Part shown: positions 26,915 to 36,484 of the stretch, piece after piece | Numbering within the stretch: the stretch's first letter is position 1 | Layout of the letters: every line of letters starts with the position of its first letter | Translations under genes and position numbers: made by a program | Source: Cupriavidus sp. D39 | GTDB taxonomy: Bacteria > Pseudomonadota > Gammaproteobacteria > Burkholderiales > Burkholderiaceae | Assembly: GCF_026627925.1 (NCBI RefSeq) | Contig: NZ_JAPNLE010000001.1 | Span: 62,001-126,000 of the forward strand | Direction of reading: 5' to 3' | Length of the DNA stretch: 64,000 bases | The notes under the pieces: generated by a model | What the model was told of the DNA's origin: nothing | Seen by the model: the letters and a program-made list of their open reading frames with translations, nothing else | Databases searched by the model: none

Positions 26915-28303
26915 ACTGGCTGTGGCCGTGCTGGAGAGGGAGCGCGTGCACCTCGCCTCGCGCTTGGCCGCAGACGCCGGCGTGCGCGCACAGATGCGCC
27001 GGGGTGGCGTGCAAACCATCGCCCCGCAGACACTGCTCTACGAGCGCGCCCCGCAGAAGGAGGCCGAGGCCTTGCACAAGCTGTCCATGGCGCTGCTGCG
27101 GTTCTCACCCAACGTGGCTGAGGCTGAGGAAGCCGCGGTACTGGTCGACGTGTCGGCCAGCCTGCGCCTGTTCTGCGGCGTGCGCAAGATTCGTCACCGC
27201 GTCTGCGACGCCGCTCAGGCGCTGGGCTTCACCGCCGCGATCGGCTGCGCCCCCACAGCGCAGGGGGCCTGGCTGCTCGCCCGCGCTGGCGGCGGTACCG
27301 CCTTGAAAGCCGATTCGCTCGAGCGCCAGCTTGCCGAACTGCCGGTCGGTACCCTGCCCCCTGCGCGCCCCTATCTGGAATGGCTGGATGGTCTTGGCTG
27401 TCGGACCTTGGCCGACATCCGCCGGTTGCCCCGTGCCGGCCTGCAGCGTCGCTGCGGCCAAGCTCTCAACGAGACCATGGACCGGGCGCTCGGCCTGGCG
27501 CCCGAGGTTTTCGAATGGCTGGAAGCACCACCAACCTTCTCTGCGCGAGTAGAGCTACCCGACCGCATCGAGCATGCGGAGGCCACCCTGCTCTACGCGC
27601 GTGGCTTGATCGTGCAGATGATCGGCTGGCTGACCGCCCTCCATCTTGCTGTGACGCGGATTTCCATCGAACTACAGCATGAACGCGGGCGGGAGGCGCT
27701 ACCGTCAACCGTCATTGAGATCGCGCTGGCCGAACCGACCTGGAGCGAGGACCATCTGGTGCGGCTGCTGCGCGAGCGGCTCGCGCAGTCGCAGGTCGAC
27801 GCTCCAATGATCGCGGTTCGCCTCACGGTCACCAACGTCCAGGACAAGGCTCCGCCCAGCGAGACGTTGTTCCCGGACCCGGGCGGCACGCCGGAGGACC
27901 ACGCACGCGTGATGGAGCTGCTGGTGGCGCGGCTAGGCGCAGACAACATTCTGCGGCCAGACTTGCGGGCGGACTATCGGCCCGAGGTGGCGAACGCCTG
28001 GGTGCCGGCCGTCGGCAAGCCCCCGCAGTCATGCCGATACCTTCCCTGCCGCGCCCGGCCTGGCTTCTGGATAAGCCGATCGCGCTGCTGATGCGTGACC
28101 ACCGCCCCTTCTACGGCTCCCCCTTGCGCCTGGTATCGCCGCCGGAGCGCATCGAGGGCGGCTGGTGGGACGGCGAGCTCGTGACTCGCGACTACTACGT
28201 GGCCGAGGGGCGCGACCACACGCATTATTGGGTCTACAGCGAGCGCATGGGAAGTCGCGAGGGCGACGAGGCGCGCTGGTACCTGCATGGCTTGTTCGGT
28301 TGA
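26841..28303 (+). CDS. imuB: ImuB, Y-family polymerase-like protein, frameshifted near the 3' end
   Basis: Starts MLRLWICLHLPSLPLEVF and follows ImuB over 390 residues (VLVDVSASLRLFCG, AIGCAPTAQGAWLLAR, ERQLAELPV, LDGLGCRTLADIRRLPRAGLQRRCG, ALGLAPEVFEWLEAP). ImuB lacks polymerase activity and bridges DnaE2 to the sliding clamp. At 28018-28024 a run of five C sends the frame to an early stop (28091), while the expected C-terminus continues in the next frame from MPIPSLPRPAWLLDKPIAL to RDYYVAEGRDHTHYWVYSER and stops at 28303. One extra C restores about 487 residues. Confidence 0.85.
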
Positions 28304-28338
28304 GGCGTCGCAATGTCTTCCCCTTTACCGGCGGCGGC

Positions 28339-31300
28339 ATGCCCGACTACGCCGAGCTTTACTGCCTTTCCAACTTCACGTTCCTTGACGGTGCCTCGAG
28401 GGCCGAAGAATTGGTGGAGCGCGCGGTCAAGTTGGGCTACAGCGCACTGGCCATCACAGACGAATGCTCGTTGGCGGGAATCGTGCGAGCGCATGCCGAG
28501 GCCAAGAAGCACGGCATCAAGCTGCTGGTGGGCGCCACCTTCCGGCTCGTCGATGACGACGGCACGCCGGGCCTGTCGTTCATCGCTCTGGCCCGCAACA
28601 GGGAAGGCTACGGCAATCTGTGCGAACTAATCACGCTTGCGCGCACGCGCACCGGAAAAGGTGCGTACCTGCTGACGCCCCGAGACCTGGCGGCGCCAAT
28701 AGGACCGTATGCACACCTCAAAGGCCTGCCGGACTGCCTGATCATCTTCACGCCGGACTACTGCACACCCGCGCAAACGCTCGCTGCCCAAGCAGCATGG
28801 ATCACGGCTACCTTTGCCGGCCGCGCCTGGATCAGCCTGACGCTGCACTACCGCCCAATGGACGATTTCCATCGGGCGGCCGTGCAGCAGGCCGCCACCG
28901 ACAACCATCTGCGCATCGTAGCCACCGGCCACGTCGCCATGCACGTGCGCTCTCGCAAACCGCTGCACGACGTGCTGACCGCGATCCGGGTCGGTAGGCC
29001 GATCCAAGAGTGCGGCTACCGACTCGCACCGAATGCGGAACGACACCTGCGCTCCCGGTTACGGCTGGCTAACATCTACCCGCATCGGCTGCTGAACGAG
29101 TCCCTGCACATCGCCAACCTGTGCCAATTCTCATTGGACGAATTGCGCTACGAATACCCTGACGAAGTAGTGCCGGATGGCGTGACGGCGGCAGACTACC
29201 TGCGCAGCGAGACTTACATTGGCGCGCATCGACGCTTTCCGCAAGGCATCCCGCATGCCGTGCAGGCGCAGATCGAGCACGAACTGACGTTGATCAGCGA
29301 TATGCAGTACGAGCCGTACTTTCTCACGGTTTATGACATCGTCACCTTTGCCCGCTCCAACCGCATCCTATGCCAGGGCCGCGGTTCAGCCGCCAATTCT
29401 GCTGTCTGCTACTGCCTTGGTATCACCGAGGTCGATCCCGCGCGCGGCAATCTGCTGTTCGAGCGGTTCATCTCGAAGGAGCGCGGCGAACCACCCGATA
29501 TCGACGTGGATTTTGAGCACCAGCGGCGCGAAGAGGTCATTCAGTACCTGTACGGCAAGTACGGTCGCACGCGGGCCGCGCTCGCTGCCGCAGTGGCCAC
29601 GTATCGCCCTCGCAGCGCCCTGCGCGAGTCCGGCAAGGCCTTAGGCGTCGATCCGGCTATCGTGGACCTGGTGGCCAAATCGCACCATTGGTTTGACGGG
29701 AAGGAAGACCTGCTGCGGCGGTTCGCCGAAAGCGGGCTGGATACCGAGGCCGAACTGACCCAACGATGGGCGAACATGGCGACGCAGCTGCTCGGCTTTC
29801 CTCGGCACCTCTCGCAGCATTCGGGCGGGTTCGTGCTCGCCCGCGGCAAGCTATCGCGCCTGGTGCCCATCGAGAACGCTGCCATGCCCGATCGCAGCGT
29901 AATCCAGTGGGACAAGGACGATCTGGATGCCGTCGGCTTGCTCAAGGTCGACGTGCTGGCGCTGGGCATGCTCTCGGCGATCCGCCGCGCGCTGGATCTC
30001 GTCTCCGAACAGCGCGGGGAGGCGTTCGAGCTGCAGGACATCCCGGCGGAGGATCCGGCCACCTACGAGATGCTGTGCCGCGCGGACACCGTGGGCGTGT
30101 TCCAGGTGGAATCCCGTGCGCAAATGTCCATGCTGCCTCGGCTGCAGCCCCGCACCTTCTATGACCTGGTCGTCGAGGTCGCCATCGTGCGACCGGGGCC
30201 AGTGCAAGGAGGCATGGTCCACCCGTACTTGCGGCGCCGCCAAGGCAAGGAACCCGTAACCTATCCGAGCCCCGAAATGGAGAAGGCGCTGTCGCGCACG
30301 CTCGGCGTGCCGATCTTCCAAGAACAGGTCATGCAGGTGGCCATGCTGGCTGCCGGCTTCAGCGCCGGCGAGGCCGACCAACTGCGTCGCGCGATGGCGG
30401 CGTGGAAGCGCAAGGGCGGACTGGAGCACTACTACGAGCGGATCGTCACCGGCATGCTCGAGCGCGGGTACGAACGCGAGTTTGCCGAAAGCATCTTCCG
30501 GCAGATCCAAGGCTTCGGCGAATATGGCTTCCCGGAAAGCCACGCCGCGAGCTTTGCGCTTCTGGTCTACGCCAGTTCCTGGCTAAAGCGCCATGAGCCC
30601 GCCCCGTTCCTCTGCGCCATGCTGAACAGCCAGCCGATGGGCTTCTACAGCCCGTCGCAACTGGTGCAGGACGCCAAGCGGCATGGCGTGGAGGTATTGC
30701 CGGCAGATATCACGGCCAGCGGCTGGGATTCGACGCTCGAAGCCCGCGAAGGGGGCGAGCCAGCCGTGCGCCTCGGCCTGTCCTTGCTGCAGGGCATGCG
30801 GGAAGATGCGGCGCGGCGCATTGAAGACGCACGTGCCGTGCGGCCCTTCGCCAGCGCCACGGACCTCGCCCGCCGCGCGGCACTGGACCGGCACGACGTT
30901 CAGGTCCTGGCCGGCGCCAATGCTCTGCGCACACTCGCAGGCGACCGCCGCCAAGCGCTGTGGCAGGCCTCCGTCGCGGTTCCGGACAAGGACCTGCTGC
31001 GGCCCGCCGACGTGCCGGAAGAACATGCCAACCTGGCGGCACCCAATGAAGGCGAGGAAATCGTCAGCGACTATCGCGCGATGGGCCTCACACTAAACCG
31101 CCACCCGCTCGCCCTGCTCCGCCCTCTCCTTGCGGCTCGACGCTTCGAGCCGGCCTCCACGCTGGCCACCTACCGGAACCGCCAACTTGCCCGCGGCTGC
31201 GGCATCGTGACCGTGCGGCAGCGCCCGAGCACCGCCAACGGCGTCGTCTTCATGACGCTAGAGGACGAGACCGGCTTCGTGAACGTCATCGTGTGGCCGT

Positions 31301-31464
31301 CCATGATGGAGAGATTCCGCAAGGAAGTGCTAGGCGCCACGCTGGCGGGGATCTACGGGCAATGGCAATGCGAAGGCGAGGTCCGGCATCTGGTGGCGCA
31401 GCGCGTGGTCGATCTGTCGCCGCTGTTGGGCAGCCTTGCCACGAGCATCCGCAATTTCTGCTAG
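28339..31464 (+). CDS. dnaE2: Error-prone DNA polymerase DnaE2 (ImuC)
   Basis: 1,041 residues from ATG 28339 (ADYAELYCLSNFTFLDGASRAEELV-type start). PHP domain at the N-terminus, then polymerase III alpha blocks: GRGSAANSAVCYCLGIT, ERGEPPDIDVDFEHQRREEVIQY with the catalytic PDIDVD, KVDVLALGMLSAI, GVFQVESRAQMSMLPRL, EQVMQVAMLAAGF, GFGEYGFPESHAASFALLVYASSWLKRH. Ends with an OB fold (GVVFMTLEDETGFVNVIVWPSM). Full length. It carries out damage-induced mutagenic synthesis with ImuA and ImuB. Confidence 0.95.
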   Translation: MPDYAELYCLSNFTFLDGASRAEELVERAVKLGYSALAITDECSLAGIVRAHAEAKKHGIKLLVGATFRLVDDDGTPGLSFIALARNREGYGNLCELITLARTRTGKGAYLLTPRDLAAPIGPYAHLKGLPDCLIIFTPDYCTPAQTLAAQAAWITATFAGRAWISLTLHYRPMDDFHRAAVQQAATDNHLRIVATGHVAMHVRSRKPLHDVLTAIRVGRPIQECGYRLAPNAERHLRSRLRLANIYPHRLLNESLHIANLCQFSLDELRYEYPDEVVPDGVTAADYLRSETYIGAHRRFPQGIPHAVQAQIEHELTLISDMQYEPYFLTVYDIVTFARSNRILCQGRGSAANSAVCYCLGITEVDPARGNLLFERFISKERGEPPDIDVDFEHQRREEVIQYLYGKYGRTRAALAAAVATYRPRSALRESGKALGVDPAIVDLVAKSHHWFDGKEDLLRRFAESGLDTEAELTQRWANMATQLLGFPRHLSQHSGGFVLARGKLSRLVPIENAAMPDRSVIQWDKDDLDAVGLLKVDVLALGMLSAIRRALDLVSEQRGEAFELQDIPAEDPATYEMLCRADTVGVFQVESRAQMSMLPRLQPRTFYDLVVEVAIVRPGPVQGGMVHPYLRRRQGKEPVTYPSPEMEKALSRTLGVPIFQEQVMQVAMLAAGFSAGEADQLRRAMAAWKRKGGLEHYYERIVTGMLERGYEREFAESIFRQIQGFGEYGFPESHAASFALLVYASSWLKRHEPAPFLCAMLNSQPMGFYSPSQLVQDAKRHGVEVLPADITASGWDSTLEAREGGEPAVRLGLSLLQGMREDAARRIEDARAVRPFASATDLARRAALDRHDVQVLAGANALRTLAGDRRQALWQASVAVPDKDLLRPADVPEEHANLAAPNEGEEIVSDYRAMGLTLNRHPLALLRPLLAARRFEPASTLATYRNRQLARGCGIVTVRQRPSTANGVVFMTLEDETGFVNVIVWPSMMERFRKEVLGATLAGIYGQWQCEGEVRHLVAQRVVDLSPLLGSLATSIRNFC

Positions 31465-31595
31465 CTTGCCAGGCTCCAATCGAAGCGGCGTCGATTTTTC
31501 CTATGTTTGGCTCTAGCCGTGCCTCCCCGTTGCATTCGTCCGAAGGGATCTTCATACTATCTCGTAATGCAAGCGAAAATGGATATATTTACGGG

Positions 31596-32255
31596 ATGCC
31601 AAAGCCGGTAGTGATTGAGAATCATGAGATCCGCCACGCCCTCGAGGTGGCAGCGGTCACAGGACAGAACAGAGAGCGGGATGTTGCCTTGCTCACGGTT
31701 TCTTATGGCACAGGCATCACGCCAAATGAATGCGCCAAGCTTCTTGTCTCTGACTATTTGGGTGCCGACGGCAACGTGGTACGGGAGTCGAAGGTACGCG
31801 CGGAGATTGCATTCAACGGCAAAGCTCGGCCGCTTCATTGGTCGAGTGCGAGCGTGCGAGCTGCCATCGATGAGTACCTCGCATATCGCCTTGCCGCTCA
31901 GCATGGCGTTACAACGAGCCCTGCCGCATTCCGTGGACTGGATCACCAGAGCCCGATTTTTCTTGCGGGCGACGGTCAGCCGTTTGCATTCACACGGCGC
32001 GTAACGCCCGCTGGTGCGGTGAGCTATTCGTGCGAATCGCTCACAGAGATCATTCGGCGGTTGCACCAGCAGGCTGGAATCGCCAACGGAAACGCCAGTG
32101 CTGCGCGTCGCACGTTTGCGGTGTCCCTCCACAGAAAGGGGTTGTCTTCCAAGCTGATTCAGGAGCTGATTGGAGTTTCGAGCCTTTCAGCCGTTAAACG
32201 AATGATTGAGGGCGATCCTGTGCGCCTAGGATCGATTGTGAGCGGAGTTATCTGA
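31596..32255 (+). CDS. Degenerate tyrosine-recombinase-like protein (B) at the head of the array
   Basis: 219 residues from ATG 31596; it has only the catalytic-domain fold. VALLTVSYGTGITPNECAKLLVSDYL aligns with box I but has T where the catalytic Arg should be. KARPLHWSSASVRAAIDEYL fits the beta-hairpin. ASAARRTFAVSLHRKGLSSKLIQELIGVSSLSAVKRM fits HxLRHTFA...LGHSS...Y, with Ser for the first His, Arg for the second, Val for the third and Met for the nucleophilic Tyr. Only the second Arg stays. Same substitution pattern as protein A (4507-5424). It lies directly upstream of the cassette-like array and in the same direction. Could be a DNA-binding remnant or part of an unusual mechanism. Confidence 0.6.
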   Translation: MPKPVVIENHEIRHALEVAAVTGQNRERDVALLTVSYGTGITPNECAKLLVSDYLGADGNVVRESKVRAEIAFNGKARPLHWSSASVRAAIDEYLAYRLAAQHGVTTSPAAFRGLDHQSPIFLAGDGQPFAFTRRVTPAGAVSYSCESLTEIIRRLHQQAGIANGNASAARRTFAVSLHRKGLSSKLIQELIGVSSLSAVKRMIEGDPVRLGSIVSGVI

Positions 32256-32277
32256 TGGTTCCAACAACGAAAGCACG

Positions 32278-32505
32278 ATGTTGATCTTCACCTACCCTTG
32301 TACGGCGCACGATGCTTGGAGCCGAATCATCGATGCTCTAAATTACCACCGCATGGGGCACGTCAAGCCGACCGCTCCGACGAGGAAGGTGACCGGAACG
32401 ACTTGGGAATTCGAAACCACGATGCAAGATCTCACTTCTGAAGAAGAACTGCTCTTGCACATGAAATTCTCCGGCGACAAAGATGTCAATGTGAAGGTGG
32501 CATAG
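32278..32505 (+). CDS. Array ORF 1, hypothetical
   Basis: 75 residues, first ORF after the recombinase-like gene. It is preceded by AACGAAAGCACG, a weak version of the array motif, and followed by TAGGAAAAG. Soluble; pattern of alternating hydrophobic strands near the middle (TTWEFETTMQDLTSEEELLLHMKFSG). No family recognised. Confidence 0.55.
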   Translation: MLIFTYPCTAHDAWSRIIDALNYHRMGHVKPTAPTRKVTGTTWEFETTMQDLTSEEELLLHMKFSGDKDVNVKVA

Positions 32506-32522
32506 GAAAAGATGAGATCAAG

Positions 32523-32960
32523 ATGGGACTACAAACTTACCATCGCATCGATCTAGCCATTGAGCAGCTCGCAACCGCGATTCGACTGTTTCTGGACCAT
32601 GACGCGTTCGCCGCTGTGATCACGCTTGCAGGCGCCGCGGAGGAGGTGCTTGGATGTGAGGTTGTGCGACGCGGCCAGCAGCGTGTTCTGGACTCGAATT
32701 TTGACCAGTACGAACAGGTTCATCGACTCTTGCATCGGTCGCCTTTGAAGAAGAAGGACTATATTCGTGAGGCGAACAGCACTCGTGATGCGCTGAAGCA
32801 CTTCGGCGACCCGAGTGAGTCGCAAGTAACCGTCGACCTGGAAGAAACAGCTTGCTGGATGCTGGTTCGTGCGTGCGAGAACGCTAGCCGTCTAGGCCTA
32901 GAGGTGCCGGGATTTCAGGCGTTCGATGACTGGTTCTACGAACATGTAGTGGGCATTTAG
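32523..32960 (+). CDS. Array ORF 2, helical protein related to array ORF 4
   Basis: 145 residues. IDLAIEQLATAIRLFLDHDAFAAVITLAGAAEEVL and the later NSTRDALKHFGDP match the same pattern in the ORF at 33882-34448 (LEAAYRQLATAIRMYFADDDMVAVHTLACAAREIY, NGARNFFKHPGE). This small helical family is familiar from integron cassettes and variable regions; its function is unknown. Flanked on both sides by the array motif. Confidence 0.65.
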   Translation: MGLQTYHRIDLAIEQLATAIRLFLDHDAFAAVITLAGAAEEVLGCEVVRRGQQRVLDSNFDQYEQVHRLLHRSPLKKKDYIREANSTRDALKHFGDPSESQVTVDLEETACWMLVRACENASRLGLEVPGFQAFDDWFYEHVVGI

Positions 32961-32975
32961 GAAAAGGCGAACAAC

Positions 32976-33863
32976 ATGGATCCACTGACCGCACCGCGCG
33001 TGGGGGCGGACGGCAACGCAGCTGTCACGCAGGCGGGATCGAGCGATTCCCGGACGTTGCTGCACCTGACGGTGCAGCTGATCGAGTCTCAGGCCGACAG
33101 GGTGATCCCGGTCGGCCAGTTGTGGATGAACGATGCCCAGGTGCTGGCGCTTAAGCTCTATTATCACCTCGCGTCGCTACACGTGCTGGTACAGCCTGTC
33201 GAGGTGGTGATGCCGCAGGGTTCGGCGTCGCACGTCGACCATAGTTCGGTGCTGATTCTGGCTCGGGCAGCCTTGGAGACCTATCTGACGTTTGCACATG
33301 TGTATGGCTGTAGCGATCCCGACCTGCGGGAATTTCGTCACCTGACGTGGCATTGCGCGGGCCTGCTGGACCGGCAGAAGCTGCGGGCGAGCGCGCGCAA
33401 GGCCGAGAACAGGCAGAAGTTGGCGGACGAAAGGGCGGCCATCGAGACGCTACGCGCCGCGATGCAAGCCCATCGCAGGTGGGCGCAACATCCTGCGAAA
33501 GACCGCAAGGCGTTCCTGAATGGGGACTGGCGCGCGGGGCGGGCGTGGGCAGCGATCGGCGTCCAGGCCGGGTTTCACCCCGCGCAAATCCGCGATCTCT
33601 ACAGCTATCTGTGCGGCTACTCGCATGCGAGCTGGCTGAGCATACTGCAGATCCGTGATGCGCGCGATCTCGCCCAGCAAGCCACCATGGCCGCCACGTC
33701 TGTGACTACTGCATGTGTCCTCATGGGCTACTTCGCGAATCACTATGTGGCGCTCTTTCCCGAGGCGGCACAAGTCATGGCCGCGCAGCCGACGGCGGCG
33801 GCACTGGTAAGGAAGTGGCATCTGACCGCTGAGCGCATGGCCGGCCAGTATGAGGGTGACTGA
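32976..33863 (+). CDS. Array ORF 3, DUF5677-like protein
   Basis: 295 residues. Helical; the block HVDHSSVLILARAALETYLTFAHVYG followed by LYSYLCGYSHASWLSILQI is like DUF5677 proteins (ARxxxE...SxxxH), which are HEPN-related and found in variable and defence loci. A second DUF5677-like ORF lies at 44946-45704. The function is unproven. Confidence 0.6.
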   Translation: MDPLTAPRVGADGNAAVTQAGSSDSRTLLHLTVQLIESQADRVIPVGQLWMNDAQVLALKLYYHLASLHVLVQPVEVVMPQGSASHVDHSSVLILARAALETYLTFAHVYGCSDPDLREFRHLTWHCAGLLDRQKLRASARKAENRQKLADERAAIETLRAAMQAHRRWAQHPAKDRKAFLNGDWRAGRAWAAIGVQAGFHPAQIRDLYSYLCGYSHASWLSILQIRDARDLAQQATMAATSVTTACVLMGYFANHYVALFPEAAQVMAAQPTAAALVRKWHLTAERMAGQYEGD

Positions 33864-33881
33864 ACCACAAGGAAAAGCACC

Positions 33882-34448
33882 ATGTGTCCAGCTATAACAA
33901 AGCTTGAGGCTGCGTATCGCCAGCTTGCTACGGCGATCCGAATGTACTTCGCAGATGACGACATGGTCGCCGTGCATACGCTCGCTTGTGCGGCTCGTGA
34001 AATTTACGAGCAACACTGCGACAGGCAGGGTATCGACCGGATGTTCGAATACATCAAGACAGCCAATCCAGGATACGACAGCAAGCAGCTATGGAATGTC
34101 CTTAACGGCGCGCGCAACTTTTTCAAACATCCCGGCGAATCTCTTGCCGATACCATTGAGCTTCGTGACCAAGACAACAAGTGCATGCTCTTCTGCGCCT
34201 GTCACGACTGTGCCGTTTTGTGCGGGCCAGAGCAACCTTTAGAGGTTCAGGTGTTCAACGTGTGGTTTCTGGCTACAGAAACTCCAACGAATAGCGGATC
34301 GAGCCACGATACTCAGGCGGCGGCCGAAATTCAAGGTGGCCTCGATCGCCACTTTGCCGGATTGCGAGATGCGTCACCCGCCGAACAAAAGCGACGGGGG
34401 ATGAAGCTGCTCGGTGAAGCCGAGCACATTATGACTGGCGGCCGATAG
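33882..34448 (+). CDS. Array ORF 4, helical protein with C-terminal extension
   Basis: 188 residues. The first 130 match array ORF 2 in layout (QLATAIRMYF..., RNFFKHPGE). The C-terminal extension (GGLDRHFAGLRDASPAEQKRRGMKLLGEAEHI) is helical and absent from ORF 2. Preceded by AAGGAAAAGCACCATG, and its stop codon TAG overlaps the next GGAAAAGC. Confidence 0.65.
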   Translation: MCPAITKLEAAYRQLATAIRMYFADDDMVAVHTLACAAREIYEQHCDRQGIDRMFEYIKTANPGYDSKQLWNVLNGARNFFKHPGESLADTIELRDQDNKCMLFCACHDCAVLCGPEQPLEVQVFNVWFLATETPTNSGSSHDTQAAAEIQGGLDRHFAGLRDASPAEQKRRGMKLLGEAEHIMTGGR

Positions 34449-34457
34449 GAAAAGCAC

Positions 34458-34635
34458 ATGACCTCACTGGCGACCGCCGATGCGCTGCGACTCGCAATCA
34501 ACGTACTACGCGACGCAGCAGAGTCCCGTAAGCTGCCGTCGGGTGCCGAGCTGAACGAAGCGATTGCGGGGCCTGCATGCCGATGCAGCCGATACGCTGG
34601 AAGCATCGCTGGCCGACCTGAAGAACCACGAATAG
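34458..34635 (+). pseudogene. Array ORF 5, frameshifted copy of the 58-residue cassette gene
   Basis: This is a copy of the intact gene at 41210-41386, with about 13 substitutions and one extra base near 34571 (GGGGCCTG versus GGGGCTA). The ancestral stop TAG at 34633-34635 is out of frame, so translation runs on to 34661 with an altered tail. Similarity begins and ends at the flanking TAGGAAAA motifs. Confidence 0.7.
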
Positions 34636-34644
34636 GAAAAAGAA

Positions 34645-35184
34645 ATGAGCACCTATGTTGAACGCGCACTCTTCATCGTTGCGCCCAGAAACTTCGGCAA
34701 GAGCACGACTTTGCGATCGATGTTTCGCGACCATCGGCTTGGCACCGCAGGCAAGATTCCAAAGGCTCCGAAGTTGCCGGACGAGTACAGATTGGGCAAC
34801 GAGCGTCGGCTATACCTTCGACTGACTTCGCCTCACGAGGCGAACGAAAGCCTTAAGGAGTTCCTGACCAAGACTAAGGGAAAAATGGCTGGCGGACGCT
34901 GGTGTTTCGCCGGACCATTGCACCCTGACGCGTTCAGGAGGATGCCGGACACTGTGACCACCATCAAGGGATTCATTCGGGAGTTCGAACCTGAACGCGT
35001 TCGCGTGGCCGTTCTGCATCCGAATCACCAACAGGGCGACCTGAGCGACTTCCTACCGGGCCAGTCTCGCGAACTCCTGAGCGAGTTGCACTCAATTGAC
35101 GAACGAGTCGAAGTCATGAGCATTGATGTTCGAGTGCTCGATAGGAATGGGCTCCTTCTGGCCGATTTTTTTGACTTCACATGA
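34645..35184 (+). CDS. Array ORF 6, P-loop protein
   Basis: 179 residues. The N-terminus reads FIVAPRNFGKSTTLRSMF, a Walker A-like P-loop (xxxxGKST with Ala instead of the first Gly), after a beta strand. Later strands (RVRVAVLHPN, RVEVMSIDVRV) suit a small P-loop NTPase. No Walker B Asp is certain. Function unknown; the ATG follows TAGGAAAAAG at once. Confidence 0.55.
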   Translation: MSTYVERALFIVAPRNFGKSTTLRSMFRDHRLGTAGKIPKAPKLPDEYRLGNERRLYLRLTSPHEANESLKEFLTKTKGKMAGGRWCFAGPLHPDAFRRMPDTVTTIKGFIREFEPERVRVAVLHPNHQQGDLSDFLPGQSRELLSELHSIDERVEVMSIDVRVLDRNGLLLADFFDFT

Positions 35185-35270
35185 TGTCCTGCCGCTGCCT
35201 CGGTCTGAAGATCGACCAGGCCGCGCCCTAACGGATCGGAAAAGATCACCCATCAAGACGAACCAGACTC

Positions 35271-36098
35271 ATGCAAATCAAAGCCAGCCTCGTGGTCACC
35301 ATTGCCTGCCTTGGCCTCGCCGCCTGTCATGAACGTTCTGTGCAGCCTGCTAAGGTCAACTCGGCGTCGTCTGCCGAGGTTAGCCCCGCCGCCACACCGA
35401 CACAACCGCAGGAGCCGGCGTATCGCCCCGTCGATCTCAAAGCTAGCGATCTCGATCTACAGCGAGTCAGTCTGCCGCCCGATGAGGTAAGGGATGCCCT
35501 GATGCGGTTCAATCCTTGGAAAGGCAAATTTGAAAGCGACGCCGCCTTTGCCAAACGCATGAGGGAGGTTGGTGGCGAACGACTGCTCGATGGGATCAAG
35601 ATTGGCGACATAGTGGCTCTTCGTATTTCCAAGGCGTCGTTTCAGTATGACGCCAACAAGCAAGAGTGGCGTTACATTGTCAACCCGGCAAGTGTGGGGA
35701 GCCGCTACAGCTACGTAGCTGTCTACGACGACATCCGGCCGTCAAGCGAGTTCCCCAGCTACCGCGACTACTTCGCCAAAAGGGGGATGGACATCACGTT
35801 CCGAAAGCAAATTCTCGTAGAAGTGCCGGCCCTCAAAGGCTACAGCGAGATGCAAGGCTTTCTGAAAGCGGGGCAAAGCCAGGCTCGTGATCTGGAAGAC
35901 TCCATGACGGTGCTTCTGATCGGGAGGATCGAGCCCGCTCGAATTACCCTAAATAGTTACGAGTTCCCTTCGCGCCCGGACGACCACGACATGGTCTTCA
36001 AAGATGCACTTGGCTTCAAGCTTGAAGGTGTTTGGCTGGTGGACACACGCAATGGCCACGTCCTCTCCAAGTCATGGAAGGCCCGCAGGGTAGCTTAG
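35271..36098 (+). CDS. Array ORF 7, lipoprotein
   Basis: 275 residues. MQIKASLVVTIACLGLAAC has a lipobox (GLAAC), so it is lipid-anchored. The mature part begins with a flexible Ser/Pro/Ala linker and then an unassigned domain (RFNPWKGKFESDAAFAKRM, YSYVAVYDDIRPSSEFPSYRDYFAKRG). Upstream, CTAACGGATCGGAAAAGATC is one of the longer junction forms. No family recognised. Confidence 0.65.
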   Translation: MQIKASLVVTIACLGLAACHERSVQPAKVNSASSAEVSPAATPTQPQEPAYRPVDLKASDLDLQRVSLPPDEVRDALMRFNPWKGKFESDAAFAKRMREVGGERLLDGIKIGDIVALRISKASFQYDANKQEWRYIVNPASVGSRYSYVAVYDDIRPSSEFPSYRDYFAKRGMDITFRKQILVEVPALKGYSEMQGFLKAGQSQARDLEDSMTVLLIGRIEPARITLNSYEFPSRPDDHDMVFKDALGFKLEGVWLVDTRNGHVLSKSWKARRVA

Positions 36099-36151
36099 CG
36101 GTTGCCGGCCGCACCTAGGAAAAACACCCCGCACACTAACGGACACAGCCA

Positions 36152-36424
36152 ATGCATCTGCCACACAAACTGTTGTCGTACGGGATGATGCGCCGCCTGG
36201 CAAAGCACCACCCCGTAAAAGCGCTGATCGGACTCTTCGTGGTGCTGTTCTTGATGCTGTTCGGTCTTGTCAACCCGGTTGCGATGGCTGTCTGGCAAAC
36301 GAACTTGACCGAGATCACTGCGTGGATTGGGATCGTGGTCGTGCCGACCTGGACGACGCAATTGGGCCTGATCACCTATTTCCATTTTGGTCCGGGTCGG
36401 CGTGAGCTGTATGACGACAATTGA
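36152..36424 (+). CDS. Array ORF 8, small membrane protein
   Basis: 90 residues with two hydrophobic segments (about 24-44, ALIGLFVVLFLMLFGLV; about 55-75, ITAWIGIVVVPTW). Preceded by CTAGGAAAAACACC and CTAACGGACACAG. Function unknown. Confidence 0.55.
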   Translation: MHLPHKLLSYGMMRRLAKHHPVKALIGLFVVLFLMLFGLVNPVAMAVWQTNLTEITAWIGIVVVPTWTTQLGLITYFHFGPGRRELYDDN

Positions 36425-36484
36425 AAAGCGCCCCGTGCGCCCGAGGCTGGCCGGTAGCCAGCGTCTAACAAAAGTTGACAACCC

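Noticed and set aside
36463..36469. GTCTAAC, matching the integron R'' core RYYYAAC
   Set aside because: No matching GTTRRRY follows within 150 bases; a canonical attC site is not supported, although the region is listed as a long junction form.
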